Origin: JACVRW01 sp034664125
GTDB taxonomy: Bacteria > Actinomycetota > Thermoleophilia > Solirubrobacterales > Thermoleophilaceae
Direction of reading: 5' to 3'
Length of the DNA stretch: 64,000 nt
Assembly: GCA_034664125.1 (NCBI GenBank)
Contig: JAXDIG010000046.1
Span: forward strand, 124,001 to 188,000
Each line of letters begins with the position of its first letter. Position 1 is the stretch's first letter. The notes beneath the pieces were generated by a model. The model was not told the DNA's origin. It saw only the letters and a list, made by a program, of their open reading frames with translations, and made no database searches. This document shows positions 26,253 to 34,321 of the stretch, piece by piece. Both the position numbers and the translations under genes were made by a program.

Positions 26253-26699
26253 TCAGCCGCCCCGCTGGTGGAAGTAGAACTCGGGCAGCGCCGCCTTGGC
26301 CACCTCGGCCGTTATCTGCTGGGCCAGGTGCAGGTCGCCCGCCCTGACCGCGAGGTCGTCGATCGTGACGATGCCGGCCAGCTCCTCGCCGTCGATGACC
26401 GGCAGCCGGCGGATGTGGTGCTGCACCATCAGCGCCACCGCCTCCTCGAGGTCCATCTCCACCTGACCGGTCACCAGCGGTCGCGAGGCGTGCGAGCCGG
26501 CGAGCTCGCCGACGTCCACCTGGTCCGCCACCACGGCGAGCGCGAGGTCGCGGTCGGTGATCACGCCGACCGCGCGGCTGCCTTCGCAAATGACCACCGA
26601 GCCGACGTTGCGGTCGCGCATCAGCTCGCCGACGCGCCGCAGGGTGTCCTCCGTCGCGGCCGTGACCACGCCCTCCGTCATCACCTCCGAGATGCGCAC
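26253..26699 (-). CDS. CBS-domain pair protein
   Basis: A 148-residue stand-alone protein with two CBS motifs (residues about 5-60 and 72-128), the Bateman module that binds adenine nucleotides and senses energy state. The first repeat has V-G-S-V-V-I and G-V-I-T-D-R-D-L-A, the second I-R-R-L-P-V-I-D and G-I-V-T-I-D-D-L. Its GTG start has TACAGT 7 nt upstream, so it heads a three-gene leaderless unit. Confidence 0.88.
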   Translation of the reverse strand: MRISEVMTEGVVTAATEDTLRRVGELMRDRNVGSVVICEGSRAVGVITDRDLALAVVADQVDVGELAGSHASRPLVTGQVEMDLEEAVALMVQHHIRRLPVIDGEELAGIVTIDDLAVRAGDLHLAQQITAEVAKAALPEFYFHQRGG

Positions 26700-26706
26700 G
26701 GGGGCG

Positions 26707-26712
26707 ACTGTA
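26707..26712 (-). promoter_or_regulatory. Putative -10 element, leaderless start
   Basis: TACAGT on the minus strand, 7 nt before the GTG of the CBS-domain gene, no ribosome site. Confidence 0.45.
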
Positions 26713-26754
26713 TCGTGCCGCCGGGGACGATCGTCCTGTGTCCTGGCAGCCCGG

Positions 26755-27036
26755 CTAGCTGGTCCCGAAGCCCTCGCGCGCCTCGCGCACGAGGATCACG
26801 GCCTCGGGGAACATCAGGCGCATCGCCTGGAGCAGGTCGTGCGACTGCTGCTCCGCGTTGCCCTGCAGATTCATGCGCTGCAGCCCGGCCACGGTCATGT
26901 CGACCGCCAGCTTGATCGCGTTGTCGGCCCACGCCACGCGCTGGGCGCCCTGCATCTGCTCGGCGAACTCAGCCATGCGCCGGCGCAGCTCGTCCGGGTC
27001 GCCGAAGAGGCCGCCGAAGGGGTCTTCCGAGGACAT
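26755..27036 (-). CDS. Small acidic helical protein, unknown function
   Basis: A 93-residue, mainly helical protein with a G-G-L-F-G-D-P-D-E start and a M-A-E-F-A-E-Q-M-Q-G helix; Met- and Gln-rich. No family recognised. TAGACT lies 6 nt before the ATG and overlaps the stop of the flippase-like gene upstream, so it may have its own leaderless promoter. Confidence 0.55.
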   Translation of the reverse strand: MSSEDPFGGLFGDPDELRRRMAEFAEQMQGAQRVAWADNAIKLAVDMTVAGLQRMNLQGNAEQQSHDLLQAMRLMFPEAVILVREAREGFGTS

Positions 27037-27042
27037 GCCCCG

Positions 27043-27048
27043 AGTCTA
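27043..27048 (-). promoter_or_regulatory. Putative -10 element, leaderless start
   Basis: TAGACT on the minus strand, 6 nt before the ATG at 27036. It shares bases with the TAG stop of the upstream gene. Confidence 0.4.
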
Positions 27049-28047
27049 GACATCGGGGGACGCGCGGCCGGATCGCGCCTCCTCGGCACGATCCGCGCGC
27101 CCGCGCGCGACCACCTCCTTGAAGCTGCGCAGCCTGAAGATGAACACCAGCGAGGCGAAGCCGATCCCGAACGTGAGCGCCCCGATCGCGATCTGCTGCC
27201 CGACGGAGTAGGCGGCCACCGTCGAGGCCGCCAGCGCCCCGCCGCCGAACACCTTGACCAGCAGCGCCTGCTGCACGCCCGCCCCCTGGGGCGTGAACGG
27301 CACCGCCGCGGAAACCGCGTTCACCCCGAGCACCAGCAGCACGTTCTTCACCGAGCCGCCCACGTTGAACGCCTCGAGCAGCGCCCAGAAGGCCGCGAAG
27401 CGAAACAGCCAGCCGACGAACTGCACGGCGAACACCTCGCGCAGGTAGCGGCGCCGGTCGCTGAGGATGGCGAAGCCCTGCTTGACGCGCTCCCAGAAGG
27501 CCCTCACCCGCACGCTCAGCAGCGCGAAGGCCACGAACGCCCCGATTGCCAGCACCGTGAGCAGGAACAGCGTAAAGCGAGGGTGCTGCGCCAGATAGGA
27601 GAGGTCGAACGCGTTCAGCTTCGCGAACTCCGGCGGCTTGGGGAACACGCCCTGCGTGAACGCGAACAGCAGGATCAGCGAGCCCATCGCGGCGTCGAAG
27701 ATGAGCTCTACGACGAAGCTCGCCGCCACCGCGGGGTAGCTCGAGTTCGGCACGGAGATCTTGGTCAGGAACAGGCGCACCACGTCGCCTCCGCGCGCTG
27801 GGATCACCGCGTTGAAGCCGTATCCCGCGAAGTACGCGCCCCAGATCTCGCGGAACTGGATGCGCTCGTTCGGGTAGGCCGCGCGCAGGATGTGGAAGCT
27901 CGCGCGCGCCCGCAGCGTCAGGTAGGCGGTGAACAGCAGCAGCGCCAGCACCAGCGGGCCGAGCCGCACGGAGGCCAGGTTCGAGACGAAATCGTCGACT
28001 GCGTCGAAGAACGACTGGAACGACTCGCCGAGCGTCGCGGGCGCCAC
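27046..28047 (-). CDS. Lysylphosphatidylglycerol synthase TM-region / flippase-like membrane protein
   Basis: A 333-residue polytopic protein (about 8 helices) of the UPF0104/AglD-like family, related to the membrane half of MprF. Typical elements are G-Y-G-F-N-A-V-I-P-A-R-G-G-D-V-V-R early, and V-P-F-T-P-Q-G-A-G-V-Q late. It probably moves or remodels lipid-linked molecules. I prefer the GTG at 28047, which has TACCTT 7 nt upstream. An ATG at 28113 is possible and would share the palindrome CATG with the sigma factor start. Confidence 0.75.
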   Translation of the reverse strand: MAPATLGESFQSFFDAVDDFVSNLASVRLGPLVLALLLFTAYLTLRARASFHILRAAYPNERIQFREIWGAYFAGYGFNAVIPARGGDVVRLFLTKISVPNSSYPAVAASFVVELIFDAAMGSLILLFAFTQGVFPKPPEFAKLNAFDLSYLAQHPRFTLFLLTVLAIGAFVAFALLSVRVRAFWERVKQGFAILSDRRRYLREVFAVQFVGWLFRFAAFWALLEAFNVGGSVKNVLLVLGVNAVSAAVPFTPQGAGVQQALLVKVFGGGALAASTVAAYSVGQQIAIGALTFGIGFASLVFIFRLRSFKEVVARGRADRAEEARSGRASPDV

Positions 28048-28054
28048 GGGAGGA

Positions 28055-28060
28055 AAGGTA
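28055..28060 (-). promoter_or_regulatory. Putative -10 element, leaderless start
   Basis: TACCTT on the minus strand, 7 nt before the GTG at 28047; supports that start for the flippase-like gene. Confidence 0.4.
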
Positions 28061-28099
28061 CGGTGCCGGTCACCGAACCGCGCGCGCCCGGATTGCGTA

Positions 28100-28105
28100 T
28101 AGCGT
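28100..28105 (+). promoter_or_regulatory. Putative -10 element, leaderless start
   Basis: TAGCGT, 6 nt before the ATG of the sigma factor gene, no ribosome site. Confidence 0.45.
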
Positions 28106-28111
28106 GGACGC

Positions 28112-28660
28112 ATGGCTCCGAGCGACGCAACGCTCGTGGAGCGACTGCCGGGCGACGACAGCGGTGACGAGCTGCGGGAGCTCTACCGCCGATACTCGAG
28201 CGAGCTGTTCGGCTTCGCGTGCAACGCCCTAGGCGACCGCGAGCTCGCGGAGGAGGTCGTGCAGGACGTGTTCGCCCGCGCCTGGCGCCACGCCGCGGAC
28301 TACGACTCTGGGCGCGCGAGCGTGCGCACCTGGCTGTACACGATCGCCCGCAACCGGATCGTCGACGCCCGGCGGCGGGCGTCGGTCCGGCCCGGCCTGG
28401 CGCCGGATACAGCCCCCGAGAGCCCGGGCGAGATCGACCGCGAACTGGAGCAGGCGGTGCTGCGCTGGCAGGTGGCCGCCGCGCTGGCGCGACTCTCGCC
28501 GGAGCACCGCGAGGTCATCCGCCTGGCGCACTACGGCGGCCTCAGCCTGCGCGAGATCTCCGAGCACAAGGGCATCCCGCTTGGCACGGTCAAGAGCCGC
28601 ACCTCGTACGCGCTCCGCACCCTGCGCCTGATCCTCGACGAAATGGAGGTGCGCGCGTGA
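28112..28660 (+). CDS. ECF RNA polymerase sigma factor
   Basis: A 182-residue group 4 sigma factor. Region 2 (about residues 23-90) includes L-A-E-E-V-V-Q-D-V-F and R-T-W-L-Y-T-I-A-R-N. Region 4 (about 120-178) has L-S-P-E-H-R-E-V-I and the helix-turn-helix S-L-R-E-I-S-E-H-K-G-I-P-L-G-T-V-K-S-R. The stop overlaps the anti-sigma start (GTGA), the classic regulator/partner pair. Confidence 0.92.
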   Translation: MAPSDATLVERLPGDDSGDELRELYRRYSSELFGFACNALGDRELAEEVVQDVFARAWRHAADYDSGRASVRTWLYTIARNRIVDARRRASVRPGLAPDTAPESPGEIDRELEQAVLRWQVAAALARLSPEHREVIRLAHYGGLSLREISEHKGIPLGTVKSRTSYALRTLRLILDEMEVRA

Positions 28661-29370
28661 GCGCGTGCCCGACCCACGCCGCCCTGCTCGGCGGCTATGT
28701 GCTCGGCTCGCTCGACTCCGCCGAGATGGAGGAGATGCGGCGTCACCTGGCCGAGTGCCCCCACTGCGGCCCCGAGGCGCGCACGCTGGAGGTGCTGCCG
28801 ACGCTGCTCGACAGCATCGAGCCCGACGACGTGCCGCCGCCGTCCGTCTCACCGGCGGTCGAAGAGGCCGTGCTGGACCGCTTCGCTCGCGAGCGCGGGC
28901 GGGACCGGCGCGCGCGCCCGCGGCCGCTCTCGCGTGCCCGGCTCCCGCGTGTCGCGGCGCTCGCGGCAGCATGCGCCGCGACGGTCGTGCTCGCGCTGGT
29001 GCTGCTTGGGGAGGACGAGCCGGACTCGCACGCCTACGCGAGCGCGCGGCTCGCACCGCTCAGCGCCGGCTCGGGTGCCGTCGCCACGGCCTGGGCCGAC
29101 GACGTGCCGGCCGGCACGCGCGTGCGGCTGCGCGCCCACGGGCTGCCGGTGAGAGAGGGTTCGATGTACGAGCTCTGGTGCATCCGCGCGGACGGCCACT
29201 GGGTGAGCGGCGGTACGTTCCGCGCCGGCGGCGACGGCAGGGCGGAGGCCGTGCTGACGGCCGCGGTCCGGCCGGGCGACTACCACGTCATGGTGGTCAC
29301 GCGGCACATGGCGAGAGAGGCCAAGGGCGACCACGGCCCGGCCCTGCTGCGCGGCCGCCTGCGGTATTGA
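28657..29370 (+). CDS. Zinc-finger anti-sigma factor, RskA type
   Basis: A 237-residue membrane anti-sigma factor. The N-terminal H-L-A-E-C-P-H-C gives the HxxxCxxC zinc-binding anti-sigma signature. One membrane helix follows near residues 105-122, then an exterior RskA-like domain with M-Y-E-L-W-C-I, G-G-T-F and P-G-D-Y-H-V-M-V-V-T. It should hold the upstream ECF sigma until an envelope signal arrives. The next gene encodes a secreted cupredoxin and is a likely regulon member. Confidence 0.88.
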   Translation: MSACPTHAALLGGYVLGSLDSAEMEEMRRHLAECPHCGPEARTLEVLPTLLDSIEPDDVPPPSVSPAVEEAVLDRFARERGRDRRARPRPLSRARLPRVAALAAACAATVVLALVLLGEDEPDSHAYASARLAPLSAGSGAVATAWADDVPAGTRVRLRAHGLPVREGSMYELWCIRADGHWVSGGTFRAGGDGRAEAVLTAAVRPGDYHVMVVTRHMAREAKGDHGPALLRGRLRY

Positions 29371-29407
29371 GCCGAACCGGTCGGCCGGGCCTTGCGTACA
29401 CCGGTGC

Positions 29408-29875
29408 ATGCGTAAGCCGATCCTGATCCTGGTATCCGTAATCGCGACCTTGGCGCTGATCGCCGCGGGGTGCGGAGGCGACGACAACAGCAGCAGCGGC
29501 GGTTCGAGCGGAAGCTCGTCGTCCACTACCGACTCTTCGGGAGCGTCGGGCAACAACGCCTCCGACACCACCAACACCGGTGGCGGAGGCGGCGCCTCGA
29601 AGCTGAAGCTGACCGCGGACCCGGGCGGGGCGCTGAAGTTCGACAAGACCGATCTGAGCGCCAAGGCCGGCAAGGTCACGATCGTCATGGACAACCCCTC
29701 GAGCGTGCCGCACGCCGTCGAGGTCGAGGGCAACGGCGTCGAGAAGGTGACCAAGACCGTGACGGGCGGGACCGCCGACTTGACGGCGAACCTCAAGGCC
29801 GGCAAGTACGAGTTCTACTGCCCGGTCGACGGCCACAGGCAGGCCGGCATGGAGGGCACGCTGACCGTGGGCTGA
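29408..29875 (+). CDS. Cupredoxin-domain lipoprotein
   Basis: A 155-residue protein with a lipobox (A-A-G-C at residue 22), a long Ser/Gly/Thr linker and a C-terminal cupredoxin. All four type 1 copper ligands can be placed: His in V-P-H-A-V, Cys in F-Y-C-P-V, His in D-G-H and Met in A-G-M-E-G. It probably shuttles electrons or carries copper at the outer membrane face. It lies directly after the sigma/anti-sigma pair. Confidence 0.82.
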   Translation: MRKPILILVSVIATLALIAAGCGGDDNSSSGGSSGSSSSTTDSSGASGNNASDTTNTGGGGGASKLKLTADPGGALKFDKTDLSAKAGKVTIVMDNPSSVPHAVEVEGNGVEKVTKTVTGGTADLTANLKAGKYEFYCPVDGHRQAGMEGTLTVG

Positions 29876-29936
29876 GCCGCCGGAATAATGAGCGTGACCC
29901 GCGGGATGCCGGCCCACGAGCCTGCCAATCTCCAGC

Positions 29937-29968
29937 GGGGGTCCGGGGGCGCGAGCCCCCGGCTGTCA
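29937..29968. repeat. 32-bp hairpin repeat (family B, copy 1)
   Basis: Copy of a 32-mer that recurs at 48618-48649 with one mismatch. The core is a perfect 8-bp GC stem, CCGGGGGC against GCCCCCGG, with a GCGA loop. On the minus strand it starts with TGA, which is the stop codon of the DNA glycosylase gene, so it could serve as its terminator. Confidence 0.65.
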
Positions 29969-30814
29969 CTTCAGCAGCTTCGACAAACGGCGGTCCTTCA
30001 GCACGCGCCCGCCTGTCTGCTCCTCCGGGCAGTAGCACATGACGTAGTCCTTGAAGTGAATCGCCTGGATCGTCGCGCCGCAGCTGGGGCAGGCTTCGCC
30101 AGCGCGACGGTGCACCTGGAGCGGCATCGGCAGCTTGTCGGGAATCGTGTCCCCGATGACCTCCTCGTAGTGCTCGAGCGCCCCACCGAGCACCTCGTCG
30201 CACGCCGCGCGCAGCCGCTCGCGCGCCTCGTCGTCCAGCTCGGATCCCTTCTGGAACGGCGACAGGCCGGCGGTCCACAGCAGCTCGTCCACCCACGAGC
30301 GGCCGATGCCCGCGATCGTGCGCTGGTCGCGCAGCAGCGGGTGGAGGTGCCGCGATTGGTCGAGCAGGCCGGCGAACTCCTCCTCGGGAGGCGGCGGGTA
30401 GGCGTCCGGGCCGAGCGTTGCCACGGATTCGTCTCCCTCGAGCGCCTCGGCGGTCAGCAGCTTGGCCCAGGCCCGCTGCTGGGTGCCGAACTCGCGCAGC
30501 CGCAGCTCCCTGCCCCCCTCGAGCCGGATCAGCAGCCGCGAGGTGCGGTCGCGCAGCGACGCCCGCGTGTCCCACAGCTGCAGGCGTCCTGCGGACATCA
30601 GGTGCACCAGCACGACCAGCTCCCCGGTGTCGATCACCAGCATCTTGCCGACCCGGCGCACACCCGCGATCGTGCGGCCGGCGAGCGCGTCGAGCCGCGG
30701 GTCGAACGTCTTCATCGTGACCATGCCGGGAGCGAGCGCGGACTCGATCGTCGCGCCGGTGGCGGCGCGCGACAGGCGGCGCGCGGTGATCTCGACTTCG
30801 GGCAACTCGGGCAT
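29966..30814 (-). CDS. mutM: Formamidopyrimidine-DNA glycosylase (Fpg/Nei family)
   Basis: A 282-residue base-excision repair enzyme for oxidised purines. It has the catalytic N-terminal Pro-Glu (M-P-E-L-P-E-V-E), the V-G-K loop lysine, a helix-two-turn-helix (I-A-G-I-G-R-S-W-V-D-E-L-L) and a C-terminal zinc finger. The finger is unusual: C-P-S-C is normal, but the second half reads C-Y-C-P-E-E-Q where C-P-x-C-Q is expected, so the last ligand Cys is replaced by Glu and a Cys appears two residues earlier. Divergent from the RpiB-like gene by 23 bp. Confidence 0.88.
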   Translation of the reverse strand: MPELPEVEITARRLSRAATGATIESALAPGMVTMKTFDPRLDALAGRTIAGVRRVGKMLVIDTGELVVLVHLMSAGRLQLWDTRASLRDRTSRLLIRLEGGRELRLREFGTQQRAWAKLLTAEALEGDESVATLGPDAYPPPPEEEFAGLLDQSRHLHPLLRDQRTIAGIGRSWVDELLWTAGLSPFQKGSELDDEARERLRAACDEVLGGALEHYEEVIGDTIPDKLPMPLQVHRRAGEACPSCGATIQAIHFKDYVMCYCPEEQTGGRVLKDRRLSKLLK

Positions 30815-30820
30815 CGGCCA

Positions 30821-30830
30821 AGAGTAGGCT
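30821..30830. promoter_or_regulatory. Overlapping bidirectional -10 elements
   Basis: AGAGTAGGCT reads TAGGCT on the plus strand (7 nt before the RpiB-like ATG) and TACTCT on the minus strand (6 nt before the glycosylase ATG). The two hexamers share two base pairs, so only one polymerase can open the site at a time. Confidence 0.5.
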
Positions 30831-30837
30831 GCGTGCG

Positions 30838-31275
30838 ATGCGAATCTCCGTGGCCGCCGACGAGCGCACCGGCGTCGCGGACGCCGTGGTGGAGGAGCTG
30901 CGCCGCCGCGGGCACGAGCCGCTGGTGCACGGCGCGCTCGCCGACGACGAGCGCGACGACTGGGCGTGGTCCTCGGAGGCCGCCGCCCGGGACGTGGCCG
31001 AGGGCCGCGCCGACCAGGCGGTCGTGTGCTGCTGGACCGGGACGGGCGCGTCGATCGCCGCCAACAAGGTGACCGGCATCCGCGCGGCCCTGTGCGCGGA
31101 CGCGGAAACCGCCCGCGGCGCGCGGCGCTGGAACGACGCCAACGTGCTGGCGCTGTCGCTGCGCACCACCAGCCCGGCGGTCCTCGAGGAGATCCTCGAC
31201 GGCTGGTTCGAGGCGGCCCCCAGCGAGGATGCGGACGACCGGGCCAACGTCCAGCACCTGGACGCGATCGGCTAG
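30838..31275 (+). CDS. RpiB/LacA/LacB family sugar-phosphate isomerase
   Basis: A 145-residue protein of the ribose-5-phosphate isomerase B family. The active-site region reads V-V-C-C-W-T-G-T-G-A-S-I-A-A-N-K-V-x-G-I-R-A, close to the usual C-G-T-G-x-G-x-x-I-A-A-N-K but with a Trp insertion-like change before T-G-T-G. D-E-R-T-G-V and R-R-W-N-D-A-N-V-L fit the family. It may be an RpiB variant or act on another sugar phosphate. Convergent with the exporter gene, sharing CTAG. Confidence 0.8.
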   Translation: MRISVAADERTGVADAVVEELRRRGHEPLVHGALADDERDDWAWSSEAAARDVAEGRADQAVVCCWTGTGASIAANKVTGIRAALCADAETARGARRWNDANVLALSLRTTSPAVLEEILDGWFEAAPSEDADDRANVQHLDAIG

Positions 31276-32486
31276 CCGGGGAGCGGCTCGCGCTCCGGGT
31301 TGCGCACGCCCGGGATGAAGAGGAACACGAAGGTCATCGCGCCGAGTGCCCCGGCGAGCGCGAGTGTCTCACGAGCCCCGATCAGGGCCGCCACCGGCCC
31401 GGTGATCGCGAACGACACCGGTGTGAGGCCAATCGACACGAACCAGTCGAAGCTCGACACCCGGCCCAGCAGCTCGGGCGGCACCAGCGTGTTCATCAGC
31501 GTGTTCCACACCACCAGGGCCGCCGTGCCGAGCGCGAAGTTGACGAACGACACCAGGCACATCAGCCACGCGGTCTGGGCGAAGGCGAGGGCGATCAGGA
31601 GAAAGTCGCCGAAGCACCAGGCCGCCCACATGAACGTGACGTGGCGCCTCGGCAGCCCGGTCCGCCCCACGAGCACGGCGCCGACCAACGAGCCGGCGCC
31701 CCCCGCGGCCAGCACGACCCCGAACGTGTCGGCGCCGCCCCCCAGCTCATTCCGGATGATGAAGGGCAGCAGCACCTCGAAGGGCCCGATCGTGAACAGC
31801 AGGAACAGCAAGGCGCCGAGCAGCGTCCCCCAGAGCCAGGCGTTCGCACGAACGTACGCGAAGCCCTCGCCCAGGTCGCGCCACAGCGTTCCGCGCTCGG
31901 AGCGCGGCGGCGGACGCCGGCTGATGCCGATCACCGCCAGCGCCGAAACCGCGAATGTGATCGCGTCGAGGAGGAAGGCCGTGCCCACGCCGAAGAGCGC
32001 GATCAGCGCGCCGCCGAGCGCAGGGCCGGCGAACCGCATGCCCAGCGGCTCCAGCATCTCCTTCATCGCGTTGGCCTGCAGCAGCTCCTCGCGCGGGACG
32101 ACCTCCGGCACGATCGCGGTGAAGGCGGGCGTGAACAGCGCCTGCCCGAACCCGTAGACGACCACCAGCAGGACCAGATGCCATAGCTCCGTCACACCGG
32201 CAAGCGCGAGCGCCGCAATCGCGCCGATCGCCGCGCAGCGGACCAGGTCGGCGATAACGAGCAGCCGGCGCCGCTCGAAGCGGTCGCTCAGCACTCCGGC
32301 GAGCAGCAGCCCGGCGACCTGCGGAAGCGTCCAGGCGACCCCGACGATCGCAAGCGCGCCGGGCGCGTTCGAGATGTCGTAGACGAGCCAGGCGATCGCG
32401 ACCAGGTAGATGCCGTCGCCGGCCAGCGAGACGGCCTGGCCGACCCACAGCAGCCGGAAGTCCCGGTGGCGCAACGCGCGCAGCAC
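31272..32486 (-). CDS. MFS transporter (EntS/MFS_3-like exporter)
   Basis: A 404-residue, 12-helix permease. The N-terminus L-R-H-R-D-F-R-L-L-W-V-G-Q-A-V-S-L and the loop L-S-D-R-F-E-R-R-R are typical of the EntS/MFS_3 export group. The conserved P-R-E-E-L-L-Q-A-N-A loop is present. The GTG start has TAACCT 7 nt upstream. Substrate unknown. Confidence 0.86.
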   Translation of the reverse strand: MLRALRHRDFRLLWVGQAVSLAGDGIYLVAIAWLVYDISNAPGALAIVGVAWTLPQVAGLLLAGVLSDRFERRRLLVIADLVRCAAIGAIAALALAGVTELWHLVLLVVVYGFGQALFTPAFTAIVPEVVPREELLQANAMKEMLEPLGMRFAGPALGGALIALFGVGTAFLLDAITFAVSALAVIGISRRPPPRSERGTLWRDLGEGFAYVRANAWLWGTLLGALLFLLFTIGPFEVLLPFIIRNELGGGADTFGVVLAAGGAGSLVGAVLVGRTGLPRRHVTFMWAAWCFGDFLLIALAFAQTAWLMCLVSFVNFALGTAALVVWNTLMNTLVPPELLGRVSSFDWFVSIGLTPVSFAITGPVAALIGARETLALAGALGAMTFVFLFIPGVRNPEREPLPG

Positions 32487-32493
32487 GTTGCTC

Positions 32494-32499
32494 AGGTTA
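32494..32499 (-). promoter_or_regulatory. Putative -10 element, leaderless start
   Basis: TAACCT on the minus strand, 7 nt before the GTG of the MFS gene. Confidence 0.45.
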
Positions 32500-32544
32500 C
32501 TTTGAGTGCCGCCAAGGCGCCGGCGCGCCCTGCCGGCCGGCGCG

Positions 32545-33147
32545 TCAGCTCACCTTGAAGGACTTCTTCTGGACGGCCTTCTTGTCGAAGTCGTCGGAGA
32601 GCGTGAGCACGCCGTTGTAGCTGCCCGCCTTGAGCCGCTTCACCGCGATGCTGTGCTTGCCGGCCTTCAGCCGCTTGAGCTTGACCGTGCGCTTGGCGGC
32701 GCCGGTGACCTTGTAGGTCGCCGTCGCGGCCTCGTTCAGCTTGAAGCTGACGGTCACCTTCGTGCCGCTCACCTTCGTCTTGAAGTTGTCGACCGTGTCG
32801 GCCACGGCGTCCTTGCCGACCACGATCGTGCCCTTCATCCCAAACGTCTGGTGCGGCGTGCAGACGTACTGGAAGCGCCCCGGCTTCGTGAAGGTCTTCT
32901 CGAAGGTTTCGCCGGCGTTCTTGCTCTGCGAGTCCCAGGACTCGGACTGGCCGGGCTTGGAGGTCGTGGTGTGGCCGTCGTTTTCGAAGTTCCAGACCAC
33001 CTTGTCGCCCACGGCGACGTTCTGAGTCGGCGGCGTGAACTTGTAATCGGACGCGCCGATGCCGAAGTCGGCGGCGAGCGATGGGCTGGCCACCGCGAGG
33101 GCGGCCATAGCGGTCAACGGGGTGAGGATCAGTCTCTTGCGTCGCAT
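32545..33147 (-). CDS. Exported cupredoxin with C-terminal beta domain
   Basis: A 200-residue protein with a signal peptide (M-R-R-K-R-L start, cleavage near S-L-A-A). Residues about 30-115 form a plastocyanin-like domain with copper ligands His in D-G-H-T-T, Cys in Y-V-C-T-P-H, the following His, and Met in F-G-M-K-G. The C-terminal 85 residues are Lys-rich and look like an Ig-like or filamin-like beta domain (L-K-A-G-x-x turns repeated). ATG start with TAGGGT 8 nt upstream. Confidence 0.82.
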   Translation of the reverse strand: MRRKRLILTPLTAMAALAVASPSLAADFGIGASDYKFTPPTQNVAVGDKVVWNFENDGHTTTSKPGQSESWDSQSKNAGETFEKTFTKPGRFQYVCTPHQTFGMKGTIVVGKDAVADTVDNFKTKVSGTKVTVSFKLNEAATATYKVTGAAKRTVKLKRLKAGKHSIAVKRLKAGSYNGVLTLSDDFDKKAVQKKSFKVS

Positions 33148-33155
33148 CGGTCGGA

Positions 33156-33161
33156 ACCCTA
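33156..33161 (-). promoter_or_regulatory. Putative -10 element, leaderless start
   Basis: TAGGGT on the minus strand, 8 nt before the ATG of the exported cupredoxin. Confidence 0.45.
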
Positions 33162-33231
33162 GACACAGCGTCAAGCCGATAGGTGCGGTTGTACGCAGCG
33201 GCATGTCGAGCGGTTCGGTGTGGGCGGTCCA

Positions 33232-33237
33232 TAGGAT
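33232..33237 (+). promoter_or_regulatory. Putative -10 element, leaderless start
   Basis: TAGGAT, 10 nt before the ATG of the phosphotransferase-family gene; no ribosome site. Confidence 0.45.
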
Positions 33238-33247
33238 TCCGCCGCGC

Positions 33248-34321
33248 ATGGGCTCGCCCGACGTAGTGGACAACGCGCAGGAGGCAGCGCAGCTCGAGCA
33301 CGCCCCGCTGGTCGTGCGCGAGCCGCTCGAGGCCTTCCTCGACCAGCACGGCATCGGGTCGGGCCGGCTCGAGGCGGAGCGGATCGGAGAGGGCCACTCG
33401 AACTTCACCTTCCTGGTCGAGCGCGACGGCGCGCGCGTGGTGCTGCGCCGGCCACCGCGGCCGCCGCTGCCGCCGTCGGCGCACGACGTGCTGCGCGAAG
33501 CGCGCCTGCTGAGCGCGCTCGAGGACACGCCGGTGCGCGTGCCGCGGGTGCTGGCCACGGGCGACGAGGAGGCCGGGCTGGGCGTGCCCTTCTACGTCAT
33601 GGAGGAGATGCAGGGCAGCGTGATCACCAGCGCCATCCCCGACGCGCTCGACACCGAGGCGGAGCGCCGCCGGATCGCCGAGGAGCTGGTGGACGCCCTT
33701 GTCGAGGTGCACGCCGTCGACTGGCGCGCCTGCGGGCTCGAGGGCTACGGCAAGCCGACCGGCTACCTCGAGCGCCAGCTGCGGCGCTTCACCGGCCTGT
33801 GGGAGTTCAACAAGACGCGCGAGCTGGCTGTGGTGGAGGAGGTCGGCGAGTGGCTGGCGCGCAACCTGCCCGCCTCGCCGGAGTCGACGATCGTCCACGG
33901 CGACTACAGGCTCGGCAACGTGATGGTCGCCCCCGACGCGCCCGCACGCCTCGTGGCGATCTTCGACTGGGAGCTGTCCACGATCGGCGATCCGCTCGCC
34001 GACGTGGGCTACCTGACGGTCACCTGGGCGGAGCCCGGCGACCCCGCGGACATGTCGTTCTCGAGCCTGTCGGCCGCCACCCGCCGCAGCGGCTTCCTCA
34101 CCCGCGACGAGCTGACCGCGCGCTACGAGGAGCGCAGCGGCCGCTCGGTGTCGGCCCTCAACTGGTACCAGGCGCTGGCGCTGTGGAAGGCGGCCGTGTT
34201 CATGGAGGGCAACTACAAGCGCTTCACGATGGGCGCCTCCGACGACGAGTACCTGGCGCTGTTCGACGAGGGCGTCCCCGCGCTGGCAGAGAAGGCGCGC
34301 GAGGTCGCGCTGGCTCGATGA
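33248..34321 (+). CDS. Aminoglycoside-phosphotransferase-like kinase (APH family)
   Basis: A 357-residue kinase-fold protein. The ATP site shows I-G-E-G-H-S-N-F-T-F, the catalytic loop I-V-H-G-D-Y-R-L-G-N-V-M and the metal loop I-F-D-W-E-L-S-T-I-G-D-P-L-A-D. This version resembles ACAD10/11-type or acyl-CoA-linked APH proteins rather than drug-resistance enzymes. It is followed at a 4-bp overlap by a HAD phosphatase, the same pairing of kinase and HAD functions seen in ACAD10. Substrate unknown. Confidence 0.82.
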   Translation: MGSPDVVDNAQEAAQLEHAPLVVREPLEAFLDQHGIGSGRLEAERIGEGHSNFTFLVERDGARVVLRRPPRPPLPPSAHDVLREARLLSALEDTPVRVPRVLATGDEEAGLGVPFYVMEEMQGSVITSAIPDALDTEAERRRIAEELVDALVEVHAVDWRACGLEGYGKPTGYLERQLRRFTGLWEFNKTRELAVVEEVGEWLARNLPASPESTIVHGDYRLGNVMVAPDAPARLVAIFDWELSTIGDPLADVGYLTVTWAEPGDPADMSFSSLSAATRRSGFLTRDELTARYEERSGRSVSALNWYQALALWKAAVFMEGNYKRFTMGASDDEYLALFDEGVPALAEKAREVALAR

